A stretch of 8,848 nucleotides of DNA from contig JAPUIR010000384.1 in NCBI GenBank assembly GCA_027296805.1, positions 1 to 8,848 on the forward strand. The letters are read 5' to 3'. Below the pieces are notes generated by a model. The model saw only the letters and a program-made list of their open reading frames with translations. It was not told the DNA's origin and ran no database searches. This stretch comes from Chloroflexota bacterium (GTDB lineage: Bacteria; Chloroflexota; Dehalococcoidia; Bin125). Shown here in pieces: positions 1 to 6,713 of the stretch. How positions within the stretch are numbered: position 1 is the stretch's first letter; each line of letters starts with the position of its first letter. The position numbers were made by a program, and so were the translations under genes.

Positions 1-379
1 ACTACAAGTAGGCCAAACGCTCAGCGTGGCCGAGGTCTTCGAAGTGGGCGACCGCGTTGACGTCCAGGGGGTAGGCAAAGGCAAGGGCTTCGCGGGCAGC
101 GTCAAGCGACACCACTTCGCGGGCGGACCCAAGACGCACGGGCAGAGTGATCGCCATCGTGCACCGGGCTCCATTGGCGCCGGCTCCACGCCGGGTCGCG
201 TGCTGAAGGGCACCCGCATGGCAGGGCGCATGGGCGGCAAGACGGCGTCCTCGCTCAACCTGGAGATCGTGCGCATCCTGCCCGAGCGCGGCCTGATCTT
301 CGTCAACGGATCCGTGCCCGGATCGCCCACCGGCCTCGTCCGCGTGCGCCAGACCAAACGACGCGGGGGCCCCTCGTGA
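1..379 (+). CDS. rplC: 50S ribosomal protein L3, C-terminal part (5' end outside window)
   Basis: L3 binds 23S rRNA early in 50S assembly, and its central loop reaches toward the peptidyl transferase centre. The reading frame is open from base 2 to the TGA at 377-379, giving 125 residues of an expected 205-220. It therefore starts upstream, and the GTG at 26 is internal: residues before it (LQVGQTLS) fit the family. The L3 core signature is clear: GKGFAG, then [33 protein letters not shown], and a C-terminal half with [16 protein letters not shown]. The position matching the PrmB-methylated Gln150 of E. coli appears to be Ala ([10 protein letters not shown]), as in many bacteria, so that modification is unlikely. 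Its stop overlaps the start of rplD by 4 nt (GTGA), suggesting coupled translation. Confidence 0.98.
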   Translation, partial: LQVGQTLSVAEVFEVGDRVDVQGVGKGKGFAGSVKRHHFAGGPKTHGQSDRHRAPGSIGAGSTPGRVLKGTRMAGRMGGKTASSLNLEIVRILPERGLIFVNGSVPGSPTGLVRVRQTKRRGGPS

Positions 380-1029
380 AACTCGCCGTGCTCGACACCG
401 GCGGCAAAGAAGTGCGCCAGATCGACGTGGACGACGCCGTCTTCGGCGTCGAGCCCAATCTCGCCGTCGTGCACCAGGCGCTCATTGCCCAGCAAGCCAA
501 TCGACGCCGGGGCACTGCCTCCACGCTCAGCCGCTCGCAGCACAGTGCCGCCACCACCAAGAGCTTTCGCCAGAAGGGCACCGGCCGTGCGCGGATGGGC
601 GCCCGCTCATCGCACGTGCGCGTCGGCGGCGCGGTCGCGTTCGGACCCAGCCCGCGTTCCTATAAGCAGCGCCTGCCCAAGAAGATGCGGCGGCTCGCGA
701 TTCGCTCCATGCTCTCGCAGCGTGCCTCAGAGGGCGGCTTGCTCGTCCTCGACGACCCCGAATTCGAGCCCAAGACGAAGAGTGTGAGCGCGCTCCTGGA
801 TGCGCTGGGCGTAGAGCGCAGCGCGCTGATCGTGACCGAGCGCAGCGACGCAAATCTCAAGCTCGGCATCCACAACCTCTATCGCATGGAGACCTGCCCC
901 GCCGCCACGCTCAGCGTCGAGGCGCTGCTCAACCACGATCACATCATCATGACCGAGTCCGCCGTGCGTCAGGCGGAGGCGCTGTGGGGCGGCGATCGTG
1001 CCGCGACCTCGCGCGGAAAGGGTGCCTGA
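376..1029 (+). CDS. rplD: 50S ribosomal protein L4
   Basis: L4 binds domain I of 23S rRNA, and its long loop lines the nascent-peptide tunnel. In some bacteria L4 also represses its own S10 operon. The protein has 217 residues, close to the usual 200-215. The tunnel loop is visible at about residues 62-92 ([19 protein letters not shown], then [13 protein letters not shown]), matching the conserved RQKGTGRAR motif where macrolide-resistance mutations map in other species. After it comes the conserved [15 protein letters not shown] segment. The start is the GTG at 376, overlapping the L3 stop. The ribosome binding site is poor (a G-run only), which fits dependence on translation of L3. The last ten or so residues ([13 protein letters not shown]) form a short disordered end. 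It overlaps rplW by 1 nt. Confidence 0.98.
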   Translation: MKLAVLDTGGKEVRQIDVDDAVFGVEPNLAVVHQALIAQQANRRRGTASTLSRSQHSAATTKSFRQKGTGRARMGARSSHVRVGGAVAFGPSPRSYKQRLPKKMRRLAIRSMLSQRASEGGLLVLDDPEFEPKTKSVSALLDALGVERSALIVTERSDANLKLGIHNLYRMETCPAATLSVEALLNHDHIIMTESAVRQAEALWGGDRAATSRGKGA

Positions 1030-1325
1030 TGCCGAAAGACATCCATCCCTACTCCGTGTTGCGCCGTCCCATCATCACAGAGAAGACCACCGAACTGGCC
1101 GACCACGGCAAGTACGTCTTCGAGGTTGATCCGCGGGCAAACAAGCTCCAAATCAAAGAGGCCGTGGAGATCGGCTTCGACGTGGTGGTCCGCAAGGTCA
1201 ATGTGATGAACGTGCGTGGCCACTTCCGCCGCATCGGTCGCAGAGGCGGCCGCGAGGCGGACTGGAAGAAGGCCGTCGTGACCCTGACCGAGGGTCACGA
1301 GATCAAGCTGTTCGAGGGGATATAG
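1029..1325 (+). CDS. rplW: 50S ribosomal protein L23
   Basis: L23 sits at the polypeptide exit on the back of the 50S subunit and is the main docking site for trigger factor and SRP. I chose the ATG at 1029, giving 98 residues (family usually 95-100). A longer open frame back to 984 would add 15 residues (including RDLARKGCL) not expected of L23 and would overlap L4 by 45 nt. The ATG at 1029 shares one base with the L4 stop and has a purine-rich GGAAAGGG at about 1015-1022 as ribosome binding site. Family features are the N-terminal [14 protein letters not shown], then [20 protein letters not shown], and [11 protein letters not shown]. The central loop is short and basic ([16 protein letters not shown]), followed by the C-terminal strand [15 protein letters not shown]. 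There is no tail, in contrast to its exit-site neighbour L29. Confidence 0.97.
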   Translation: MPKDIHPYSVLRRPIITEKTTELADHGKYVFEVDPRANKLQIKEAVEIGFDVVVRKVNVMNVRGHFRRIGRRGGREADWKKAVVTLTEGHEIKLFEGI

Positions 1326-1326
1326 G

Positions 1327-2163
1327 GTGCCGCTCAAGATCTACAAACCCACCTCGCCGGGCCGGCGCAATTCCTCCGGCTACTCCTTCGAGGAGATCAC
1401 GAAGAAGAAGCCCGAGAAGCGCCTGCTTGCGCCGCTCAAGAAGAAGGCCGGCCGTAACGTGCACGGGCGCGTGACCGTGCGACACCGGGGTGGCGGACAC
1501 AAACGCCGCTATCGCATCATCGATTGGAAGCGTCGCGACCGCATCGGCCGCGCTGGGCGCGTCTCGGCGATCGAATACGACCCCAACCGCACCGCGCGGA
1601 TCGCGCTGGTCGTCTACGACGACGGCGTCAAGCGCTACATCCTCGCCCCGCTGGGTCTGGGTGTGGGCGACCCCGTCGAGACCGGCACCGACAGCGGCAT
1701 CCGCGTCGGTAGCGCCATGGCGATGGGCGATATCCCCAATGGCACCCAGGTCCACGCGATCGAGTTGATCGAGGGACGGGGCGCGCAGATGGCGCGCAGC
1801 GCCGGGACCTCCGCCCAGATCATGGCCAAGGAGGGCGAGTACGTTCTTCTTCGCCTCCCTTCCGGCGAAATGCGGCGTGTGCGCCAGGCCTGCTTCGCGA
1901 CCATTGGCCAGGTGGGGAACGTGGAACACAGCAGAATCAAGCTGGGCAAGGCTGGGCGCAACCGCCATCGCGGGCGGCGTCCCACCGTGCGTGGCTCCGT
2001 CATGAACCCGGTCGATCACCCGCACGGCGGCGGCGAGGGCAAGGCGCCGATCGGGCTGCCCGGTCCCAAGACGCCCTGGGGCAAGCCCGCCTTGGGCTAC
2101 CGCACGCGTGGCAAGAAGACCTCGGACAAATACATCGTGCGTCGACGCGGACGACGGCGTTAA
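1327..2163 (+). CDS. rplB: 50S ribosomal protein L2
   Basis: L2 is an essential 23S rRNA-binding protein needed for subunit association and an active peptidyl transferase centre. It has 278 residues, the normal size. Landmarks in order are [64 protein letters not shown] and KRYILAPLG. These are followed by the SH3-like second domain ([33 protein letters not shown]), then [21 protein letters not shown] and [15 protein letters not shown]. His231 in the [10 protein letters not shown] loop corresponds, by my alignment, to E. coli His229. The start is GTG at 1327, one base after the L23 stop, with GAGGGG at 1314-1319 as ribosome binding site; there is no nearby ATG alternative. The Lys/Arg-rich C-terminus is typical and enters rRNA. 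Confidence 0.99.
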   Translation: MPLKIYKPTSPGRRNSSGYSFEEITKKKPEKRLLAPLKKKAGRNVHGRVTVRHRGGGHKRRYRIIDWKRRDRIGRAGRVSAIEYDPNRTARIALVVYDDGVKRYILAPLGLGVGDPVETGTDSGIRVGSAMAMGDIPNGTQVHAIELIEGRGAQMARSAGTSAQIMAKEGEYVLLRLPSGEMRRVRQACFATIGQVGNVEHSRIKLGKAGRNRHRGRRPTVRGSVMNPVDHPHGGGEGKAPIGLPGPKTPWGKPALGYRTRGKKTSDKYIVRRRGRRR

Positions 2164-2172
2164 GGAGCGGTC

Positions 2173-2457
2173 ATGTCTCGGTCCACCAAAAAAGGCCCCT
2201 ACATCAACCACAAGCTCCTGCGCAAGGTGCAGATGGTCCGCGCCTCTGGAGCGCGTGAGGTGATCCAGACCTGGTCCCGCGCCTCCACGATTCTCCCGGA
2301 GATGGTGGGCATCACGATCGCCGTCCACGACGGCCGCCGTCATGTTCCGGTCTTCGTCACCGAGAACATGGTCGGTCACAAGCTGGGGGAGTTCGCGCCC
2401 ACGCGCCTCTTCCGCGGACACATTGGGCGCTCCGAGCGCGTCACACGGGCGAACTGA
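2173..2457 (+). CDS. rpsS: 30S ribosomal protein S19
   Basis: S19 is a head protein of the 30S subunit. It pairs with S13, binds the 3' major domain of 16S rRNA, and contacts the A-site tRNA through its tail. At 94 residues it is the normal length. It shows [67 protein letters not shown] split into its usual blocks, and the ending LFRGHIG. The ATG at 2173 follows AAGGAG at 2162-2167, which overlaps the L2 stop codon. There are 9 nt between L2 and this gene, and 10 nt to the next. Nothing in the sequence looks altered. Confidence 0.98.
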   Translation: MSRSTKKGPYINHKLLRKVQMVRASGAREVIQTWSRASTILPEMVGITIAVHDGRRHVPVFVTENMVGHKLGEFAPTRLFRGHIGRSERVTRAN

Positions 2458-2467
2458 CGAGGACGAA

Positions 2468-2806
2468 ATGGAAGCCTCCGCCACCGGCAAGTTTCTCCAG
2501 ATGTCGCCGCGCAAGGCGCGCCTCATCTTTCAAGACCTGCGCGGCCTACCCGTCGAGGAAGCATTGATCGCCCTGCGCTTCACGCCCAAACCGGGTGCCA
2601 AGCAGGTCGTGAAGCTGGTTCGCTCAGCCGTGGCCAACGCGGAGAACAACTTTGCGATGGACCCCGATGCGTTGCACATCAAGAGTATTTACGCCGGTGA
2701 CGCCCGCACGCTCACCCGTTTCCGGGCTGCCGCCCGTGGCCGGGTCCAGAAGCGCTTGAAGCGGACCTGCCACATCACCGTGATCGTCTCGGACGACGAG
2801 GAGTAG
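2468..2806 (+). CDS. rplV: 50S ribosomal protein L22
   Basis: L22 touches all six domains of 23S rRNA, and its beta-hairpin forms part of the tunnel constriction with L4. I take the ATG at 2468 (112 residues; family about 110-115). It lies just after the S19 stop with GAGGA at 2459-2463. The frame is open further upstream to 2342, but that stretch only overlaps S19 and gives non-family sequence. Family blocks are MSPRKARLIFQDLRGLPVEEAL, KQVVKLVRSAVANAENN and the hairpin at about residues 80-103 (TLTRFRAAARGRVQKRLKRT), followed by HITVIVSD. The hairpin tip reads RAAARGR where E. coli has MPRAKGR, so a Pro-Arg pair is replaced by Ala-Ala. The final two Glu codons (GAG GAG) also form the ribosome binding site of rpsC. 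Confidence 0.97.
   Translation: MEASATGKFLQMSPRKARLIFQDLRGLPVEEALIALRFTPKPGAKQVVKLVRSAVANAENNFAMDPDALHIKSIYAGDARTLTRFRAAARGRVQKRLKRTCHITVIVSDDEE
2798..2803 (+). promoter_or_regulatory. Shine-Dalgarno site of rpsC inside the end of rplV
   Basis: GAGGAG lies 6 nt before the ATG at 2810 and is made of the last two sense codons of rplV (Glu-Glu). This is a strong anti-SD match and fixes the rpsC start. Initiation there must occur on mRNA being read by ribosomes finishing L22, which favours coupling. Confidence 0.75.
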
Positions 2807-2809
2807 CGC

Positions 2810-3565
2810 ATGGGTCACAAGGTTCACCCCACGATCTTCCGCACCGGCGTCATCTATGGCTGGAAGAGCAACTGGTACGCCGAAAAAAACTACGCGGAAC
2901 TGGTGCTCGAAGACCGCGCGATCCGCGAGGAGATCGAGAACGGCCTGCGCGAGGCCGGCATCTCCAAAGTGGAGATTGAGCGCAGCGCGAACCAGCTCAG
3001 CGTCACGATCCACACCGCCAAGCCCGGCATCGTGATCGGTCGCGGCGGCCAGAAAGTGGATGAGCTGCGCGCCAAGCTGGAGGCCCTCACGGGGCGACGC
3101 GTGCGCGCCAACATTGAGGAGATCCGGAACCCGGAGCTCGAGGCCAAGCTCGTGGCGCAGAACGTCGCTGAACAACTCGAACGACGCGTCGCCTTCCGAC
3201 GCGCCATCAAGCAAGCCGTGCAGCGCACCATGCAGCGTGGCGCCCTGGGCTGCAAAATCATCATCAGCGGCCGTCTCGGCGGCGCGGAGATGTCGCGCCG
3301 CGCCGTTGAGCACGACGGTCGGGTGCCGCTGCACACGTTGCGCGCGGATATCGACTACGGCCTCACCGAGGCGCGGACGGTCTTTGGCCGGATCGGCGTC
3401 AAGGTCTACATCTACAAGGGCGAAATCCTCCCCTCCGCCGACGAAGACAGCGGACCCGCCGAGCCGAGTGGCCCGGCGCAGGCGGTCCCGCCTCCCGCCT
3501 CGTCCCCGCTCGCGCCGGCGCCCCCATCCGCGCCCGCGGTCAGCACCCCCGGAGAGTCTGCCTGA
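2810..3565 (+). CDS. rpsC: 30S ribosomal protein S3 with a Pro/Ala-rich C-terminal extension
   Basis: S3 lies in the 30S head and, with S4 and S5, surrounds the mRNA entry channel and its helicase activity. It has 251 residues. The first 208 are a complete S3: GHKVHP start, an N-terminal helical region, the type II KH domain with the GXXG loop as GRGG at residues 77-80 ([17 protein letters not shown]), and the C-terminal domain with [28 protein letters not shown] and [16 protein letters not shown]. Residues 209-251 form a disordered extension of Pro, Ala, Ser, Glu and Asp with no Lys or Arg. Many bacteria have short S3 tails, but of variable and often mixed charge. The ATG at 2810 is set by the GAGGAG site. 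It overlaps rplP by 1 nt. Confidence 0.98.
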   Translation: MGHKVHPTIFRTGVIYGWKSNWYAEKNYAELVLEDRAIREEIENGLREAGISKVEIERSANQLSVTIHTAKPGIVIGRGGQKVDELRAKLEALTGRRVRANIEEIRNPELEAKLVAQNVAEQLERRVAFRRAIKQAVQRTMQRGALGCKIIISGRLGGAEMSRRAVEHDGRVPLHTLRADIDYGLTEARTVFGRIGVKVYIYKGEILPSADEDSGPAEPSGPAQAVPPPASSPLAPAPPSAPAVSTPGESA

Positions 3566-3984
3566 TGCTGCAACCGAAGCGGGTCAAATGGCGTAAGCAG
3601 CATCGCGGCCATCGCCGCGGTGTTGCCAACTCCGGTAACACCGTGAGCTTCGGGGAGTTCGGCCTGCAATCGCTCGACGCCTCCTGGATCGATGGTCGCC
3701 AGATCGAATCGGCCCGGCGCGCCATCACCCATCACCTCAAGCGCGACGGCAAGGTCTGGATCCGCATCTTCCCGGACAAGTCGGTGACTCAGAAGCCCGC
3801 CGAGACCCGCATGGGCAAAGGCAAAGGGGCTCCCGAGAAGTGGGTCGCCGTCGTCAAGCCCGGCCGCATGCTCTTTGAGATCGGCGGCGTGCCGGAGACC
3901 CTGGCCCTAGAGGCGCTGCGCCTCGCCGCCCACAAGATGCCCGTGCGCACCCGCGTGCTCGCGCGCGAGACCGAGGTCATCTAG
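3565..3984 (+). CDS. rplP: 50S ribosomal protein L16
   Basis: L16 is a late-assembling 50S protein near the A- and P-site tRNAs and is needed for peptidyl transfer activity. At 139 residues it is normal size (136-145). Family blocks are [77 protein letters not shown] split by the conserved loop, and [10 protein letters not shown]. Arg82 in ETRMGKGKG appears equivalent to E. coli Arg81, the residue hydroxylated there by YcfD. The ATG at 3565 shares one base with the S3 stop, with GGAGAG at 3551-3556 as ribosome binding site. It is followed by rpmC after 2 nt. Confidence 0.98.
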   Translation: MLQPKRVKWRKQHRGHRRGVANSGNTVSFGEFGLQSLDASWIDGRQIESARRAITHHLKRDGKVWIRIFPDKSVTQKPAETRMGKGKGAPEKWVAVVKPGRMLFEIGGVPETLALEALRLAAHKMPVRTRVLARETEVI

Positions 3985-3986
3985 CC

Positions 3987-4547
3987 ATGCCCAACCCGCT
4001 GGCCGATGAAGCCCGCGCCATGAACGACCGCCAGCTGGGCGAGGCCGTGAACGAGGCTTATCGCGAGCTGTTCAACCTGCAGTTTCAGAAGGGAACGCGG
4101 CAGCTCCAGGATGGTCTGGCGGTGCGCCGCGCCCGCCGTCAGATCGCGCGGCTGCGTACGATTCAGCGCGAGCGCGCGATCGCGGACGTGCTGGGGGCGC
4201 CGTTGGCGCCCAGCGCGGCTCCGGCCGAAGCGGCCGTATCTCCGCAGAAGCGCCGAGCGCTCGAAGCGCGTGCGGCCCTCGAGGCGAAAGACGTTGAGGC
4301 GGAGGAGGAAGCCACTGCCGACGCCGAGGCGGACGATGCCGCCGGCGATGACGCCGCTGACGATCAGTCGGCCGACGAGGACATGAACGAAGAGGACGGC
4401 GGCCCAGCGGTCGGCCAAGTGGACGACGACGTGGAGACCGATGACGTCGCCGCTGAAGACGACGCGGGGACCGATGACGTCGCCGCGAACGGCGACGATT
4501 CCGCGGACGCAGACGATTCCGTGGACGCAGACGAGAAGGCGGACTAA
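3987..4547 (+). CDS. rpmC: 50S ribosomal protein L29 with a long acidic C-terminal tail
   Basis: L29 is a small two-helix protein beside L23 at the nascent-chain exit. The family is usually 60-75 residues; this one has 186. The core is residues 1-70: a helix with NDRQLGEAVNEAYRELFNLQF, the loop KGTRQLQDG, and a second helix with VRRARRQIARLRTIQRER. This is the normal L29 pattern and position. From about 71 there is an Ala/Pro linker, then a short mixed-charge stretch (QKRRALEARAALEAK). Residues 101-186 are low complexity: about 39 of 86 are Asp or Glu and only two are Lys. TDDVAA occurs twice, and a six-residue D-D-S-x-D-A unit is tandemly repeated. The start has GAGGT at 3973-3977. The frame is intact and codon use matches its neighbours, so a frameshift is unlikely. 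No known domain is recognised in the tail. Confidence 0.93.
   Translation: MPNPLADEARAMNDRQLGEAVNEAYRELFNLQFQKGTRQLQDGLAVRRARRQIARLRTIQRERAIADVLGAPLAPSAAPAEAAVSPQKRRALEARAALEAKDVEAEEEATADAEADDAAGDDAADDQSADEDMNEEDGGPAVGQVDDDVETDDVAAEDDAGTDDVAANGDDSADADDSVDADEKAD
4437..4529 (+). repeat. Short direct repeats in the L29 acidic tail
   Basis: Two kinds of repeat occur. A 17-nt sequence coding for TDDVAA begins at 4437 and again at 4470. An 18-nt unit coding for D-D-S-(A/V)-D-A occurs in tandem at 4494-4511 and 4512-4529 with one base difference. Both preserve the reading frame, consistent with tail growth by small in-frame duplications. Confidence 0.8.
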
Positions 4548-4550
4548 CGC

Positions 4551-5054
4551 ATGGCCCGGAAACAACGCTCAGGGGTCGTCGTCGGCGACGCAATGGATAA
4601 GACAGTCGTCGTCAGCATCCAACGCACCGTCACACACCCCCTCTATCACAAGGTCCTGCGCCGCCGGAAGAAGTACCAGGCGCACGACGAGACCAACCTC
4701 GCCAAGCTGGGCGACCGCGTCTTGATCGAAGAATGCCGCCCCATCTCCAAGCACAAGCGTTGGCGCGTGCTGGAGATCCTGGAGCGACACGAGGTCGCCG
4801 AGGTGCAGCCCCGCGACATCGTCGCCCCTTCGCTGACGCCTGATGAGTCTGAGTCCGAGCCCAAGGCAGTGGCGGTCGAGCCGGAGACAGTGGCCGAGAC
4901 CGAGGCGAGCCCCGAGACCGAAGTTGAACCCGAGACCGAAGCTGAGCCCGAGACCGAAGCTAAGCCCGAGACCGAAGCTAAGCCCGAGACCGAAGCTGAG
5001 GCGGCAACGCCTGCCGCCGGCGCGGTCGATCCGCCCGAGGAGGAAGCCGAGTGA
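4551..5054 (+). CDS. rpsQ: 30S ribosomal protein S17 with a Glu/Pro-rich repeat tail
   Basis: S17 is a primary 16S rRNA binder (5' domain), an OB-fold protein in the 30S body. The family usually has 80-105 residues; this one has 167. Residues 1-83 are a complete S17: [58 protein letters not shown] and RVLEILER. Residues 92-167 are low complexity, rich in Glu, Pro, Thr and Ala. They include five consecutive six-residue units PETE(V/A)(E/K) at 121-150 and end in EEEAE. Thermus S17 also has a C-terminal extension, but as I recall it is shorter and basic, so this looks different. The ATG at 4551 lies 3 nt after L29 with only a weak ribosome binding site, suggesting dependence on L29 translation. 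The stop overlaps rplN by 4 nt. Confidence 0.95.
   Translation: MARKQRSGVVVGDAMDKTVVVSIQRTVTHPLYHKVLRRRKKYQAHDETNLAKLGDRVLIEECRPISKHKRWRVLEILERHEVAEVQPRDIVAPSLTPDESESEPKAVAVEPETVAETEASPETEVEPETEAEPETEAKPETEAKPETEAEAATPAAGAVDPPEEEAE
4911..5000 (+). repeat. Five tandem 18-bp units encoding PETExx in rpsQ
   Basis: Five consecutive 18-bp units, each beginning CCCGAGACCGAAG, fill 90 bp. Units 3 and 4 are identical, as are units 2 and 5; unit 1 differs at a few bases. The near identity at silent as well as coding positions indicates recent tandem duplication or homogenisation rather than ancient conserved sequence. Copy number is likely to vary between strains. Confidence 0.93.
5037..5045 (+). promoter_or_regulatory. 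Shine-Dalgarno site of rplN inside the end of rpsQ
   Basis: GAGGAGGAA encodes the run of three Glu residues near the S17 C-terminus, and its GGAGG core ends 7 nt before the GTG at 5051. It supports GTG as the true rplN start, since no ATG is available nearby. Confidence 0.8.
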
Positions 5055-5419
5055 TCCAACAGGAGAGTTCCCTGCGGGTCGCCGACAACTCGGGCGCCCG
5101 TGTGATTAAATGCATTCGCGTGCTCGGAGGGACCGGCCGCCGCTACGCCGGTGTGGGCGATGTGATCGTCGCCACGGTGAAGCAAGCCGACCCCGGCCGC
5201 GACGTGAAGAAGGGCGAGGTGGTCCGCGCCGTGGTCGTACGCACCACCAAGCAGTACCGACGCCCCGATGGCTCCTACATCAAGTTCGATGACAACGCCG
5301 CCGTGCTGCTGGGGGTCGATCAGGCGCCCCGGGGCACGCGCATCTTCGGCCCGGTCGCCCGTGAGCTGCGCGAGCGGGACTACATGCGCATCGTGTCGCT
5401 CGCACCGGAGGTGGTGTAA
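5051..5419 (+). CDS. rplN: 50S ribosomal protein L14
   Basis: L14 binds 23S rRNA at the subunit interface, forms bridges to 16S rRNA, and contacts L19. In other bacteria it is the site where the silencing factor RsfS docks. It has 122 residues, exactly the family norm. It shows [27 protein letters not shown] in normal order, then [47 protein letters not shown] and [15 protein letters not shown], ending in [11 protein letters not shown]. The start is a GTG overlapping the S17 stop as GTGA. In E. coli this gene opens the separate spc operon behind its own promoter; here there is no space for one. Confidence 0.99.
   Translation: MIQQESSLRVADNSGARVIKCIRVLGGTGRRYAGVGDVIVATVKQADPGRDVKKGEVVRAVVVRTTKQYRRPDGSYIKFDDNAAVLLGVDQAPRGTRIFGPVARELRERDYMRIVSLAPEVV
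5407..5413 (+). promoter_or_regulatory. Shine-Dalgarno site of rplX
   Basis: GGAGGTG lies 8 nt before the ATG at 5422 and is within the last codons of rplN (Pro-Glu-Val-Val). It is the strongest anti-SD match in the window and fixes the L24 start. Confidence 0.8.
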
Positions 5420-5421
5420 CC

Positions 5422-5736
5422 ATGCGACGCGTGCGGCAAGACGATCAGGTGCAGGTGCTCACGGGCAAGGATCGCGGCCGGCGCGGTCAGGTCCGCCAAG
5501 TGCTGGCGGACCAAGATCGCGTGCTCATCCAAGGCGTGAACATCGTCAAAAAACATATGCAGGCACGTCAGCTAGGCACCCAGGCGGGCATCGTCGAAGT
5601 GGAGGCGCCGCTGCACGTGAGCAACGTCGCGGTGGTCTGCAGCTCCTGCGACAAGGCCACCCGCGTCGGCTTCCGCATCCGGCCCGACGGCGTCAAGGTG
5701 CGCTTCTGCAAATCCTGCGACGAGGACTTGGACTAA
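5422..5736 (+). CDS. rplX: 50S ribosomal protein L24 with a four-cysteine knuckle
   Basis: L24 is an assembly-initiating 50S protein that sits by the tunnel exit in the mature ribosome. It has 104 residues, the usual size. The N-terminal KOW motif is seen as [21 protein letters not shown], followed by [16 protein letters not shown] and the [17 protein letters not shown] segment. The C-terminal part has Cys73-x2-Cys76 (CSSC) and Cys96-x2-Cys99 (CKSC) around [16 protein letters not shown]. This spacing suggests a zinc-binding knuckle, found in L24 of many bacteria but not in E. coli. The gene overlaps rplE by 1 nt. A GAGGA within its end (about 5722-5726) serves the next gene. Confidence 0.98.
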   Translation: MRRVRQDDQVQVLTGKDRGRRGQVRQVLADQDRVLIQGVNIVKKHMQARQLGTQAGIVEVEAPLHVSNVAVVCSSCDKATRVGFRIRPDGVKVRFCKSCDEDLD

Positions 5737-6287
5737 TGGACGTCCCCCGCATCAAAACCAAATACCGCGAAGAGGTGGTGCCCAAGCTGTTGGAGGAGTT
5801 CTCCTACGGCAGCGTCATGCAGGTGCCGCGTCTCTCCAAGATCGTGGTCAACGTCGGCGTCGGCGAGGCGGTCGGCAACGCCCGCGCGCTTGACGCCGTC
5901 GTGGAGGAACTCACCGCGATCACTGGGCAGAAGCCGATCATCACGCGCGCCAAGCAATCGATCGCCAACTTCAAGATTCGTGAAGGCAACGCGATCGGCG
6001 TCGCCGCCACGCTGCGCGGCAACCGGATGTGGGAGTTCTTCGACCGCACCGTGAACGCTTCGCTGCCCCGTGTGCGCGACTTTCAGGGCGTCTCGCGCAC
6101 CGCCTTCGACGGACGCGGCAATTTCTCCCTGGGCATCCGTGAGCAGATCGTGTTTCCCGAGATCGACTTCAGCCTCGTCGATAGGATCCGCAGCCTCCAA
6201 GTCAGTTTCGTGACGACCGCGCGCAGCGATGAGGAAGGCCGGCGCTTGCTGGACCTCCTCGGCATGCCGTTCGCGCGGATCGCGTAG
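5736..6287 (+). CDS. rplE: 50S ribosomal protein L5
   Basis: L5 binds 5S rRNA in the central protuberance and contacts S13 and P-site tRNA across the subunit interface. It has 183 residues, close to the usual 179-187. The start is the ATG at 5736, which shares a base with the L24 stop. The frame stays open far upstream across L24 and L14, but that part is an out-of-frame shadow. Landmarks are [57 protein letters not shown] in family order, [16 protein letters not shown] and [11 protein letters not shown]. These are followed by [20 protein letters not shown] and a C-terminal [21 protein letters not shown]. Normally rpsN follows; here rpsH comes 14 nt later. Confidence 0.99.
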   Translation: MDVPRIKTKYREEVVPKLLEEFSYGSVMQVPRLSKIVVNVGVGEAVGNARALDAVVEELTAITGQKPIITRAKQSIANFKIREGNAIGVAATLRGNRMWEFFDRTVNASLPRVRDFQGVSRTAFDGRGNFSLGIREQIVFPEIDFSLVDRIRSLQVSFVTTARSDEEGRRLLDLLGMPFARIA

Positions 6288-6301
6288 GAAGGGACGGCCT
6301 C

Positions 6302-6709
6302 ATGCCAGTGACCGACCCCATCGCCGATATGTTGACCCGCATCCGCAACGCGGTGGCGGCGCGACACGACCGTGTCGCGATTCCCACCTCAAAGCTCAAG
6401 GTCGCAATCGCGGATGTCCTCGCCGACGAGGGCTTCATCAAGAGCTACGAGGTGCAGGATGGACCCGCAGGCCCCCAACGGGAGCTCAACATTGAGTTGC
6501 TTTACGCGCCCGACAACGGCCCCTCGGTGCTGAGCGGCATCCAGCGTGTGAGTCGTCCTGGGCTGCGCGTGTACGTACAAAAACGAGAAGTCCCGCGCGT
6601 TTTCGGAGGGCTTGGCGTCGCCATCCTCTCCACACCGCGCGGGGTCATGACAGGGCACGCCGCCCGCCAATCGAACGTGGGCGGCGAAGTCCTGTGCTAC
6701 GTCTGGTAG
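6302..6709 (+). CDS. rpsH: 30S ribosomal protein S8
   Basis: S8 is a primary binder of the 16S rRNA central domain. In E. coli it is also the translational repressor of the spc operon, acting at the L5 start region. It has 135 residues, near the usual 130-133. Family blocks are [42 protein letters not shown] and [15 protein letters not shown]. These are followed by [20 protein letters not shown] and the ending GGEVLCYVW. The ATG at 6302 follows a purine-rich stretch (GGAAGGGACGG, about 6287-6297) after the L5 stop. I did not find a convincing copy of the S8 rRNA-like binding stem near the L5 start, so autoregulation cannot be claimed here. Confidence 0.98.
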   Translation: MPVTDPIADMLTRIRNAVAARHDRVAIPTSKLKVAIADVLADEGFIKSYEVQDGPAGPQRELNIELLYAPDNGPSVLSGIQRVSRPGLRVYVQKREVPRVFGGLGVAILSTPRGVMTGHAARQSNVGGEVLCYVW

Positions 6710-6713
6710 AGCC

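Noticed and set aside
1303..2526. Long minus-strand open frame (407 codons) opposite rplB, rpsS and the start of rplV
   Set aside because: It is antisense to confidently identified genes, has no recognisable family pattern, and such frames are expected opposite GC-rich coding DNA.
4197..4544. L29 tail as the product of a frameshift or a fused second gene
   Set aside because: The frame continues with in-frame repeats and codon use like the core, ends 3 nt before rpsQ, and no second domain is recognisable.
4911..5000. CRISPR-like array
   Set aside because: Units are contiguous 18-bp coding repeats without spacers, inside rpsQ.
5268..5735. Upstream in-frame extension of L5
   Set aside because: The extra 156 codons lie over L14 and L24 in another frame and give Arg/Ala/Ser-rich shadow sequence; L5 begins properly at 5736.
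6229..6495. Plus-strand frame spanning the L5/S8 junction, considered as a hidden S14
   Set aside because: It lacks the paired CxxC motifs and the conserved basic end of S14 and overlaps both real genes.
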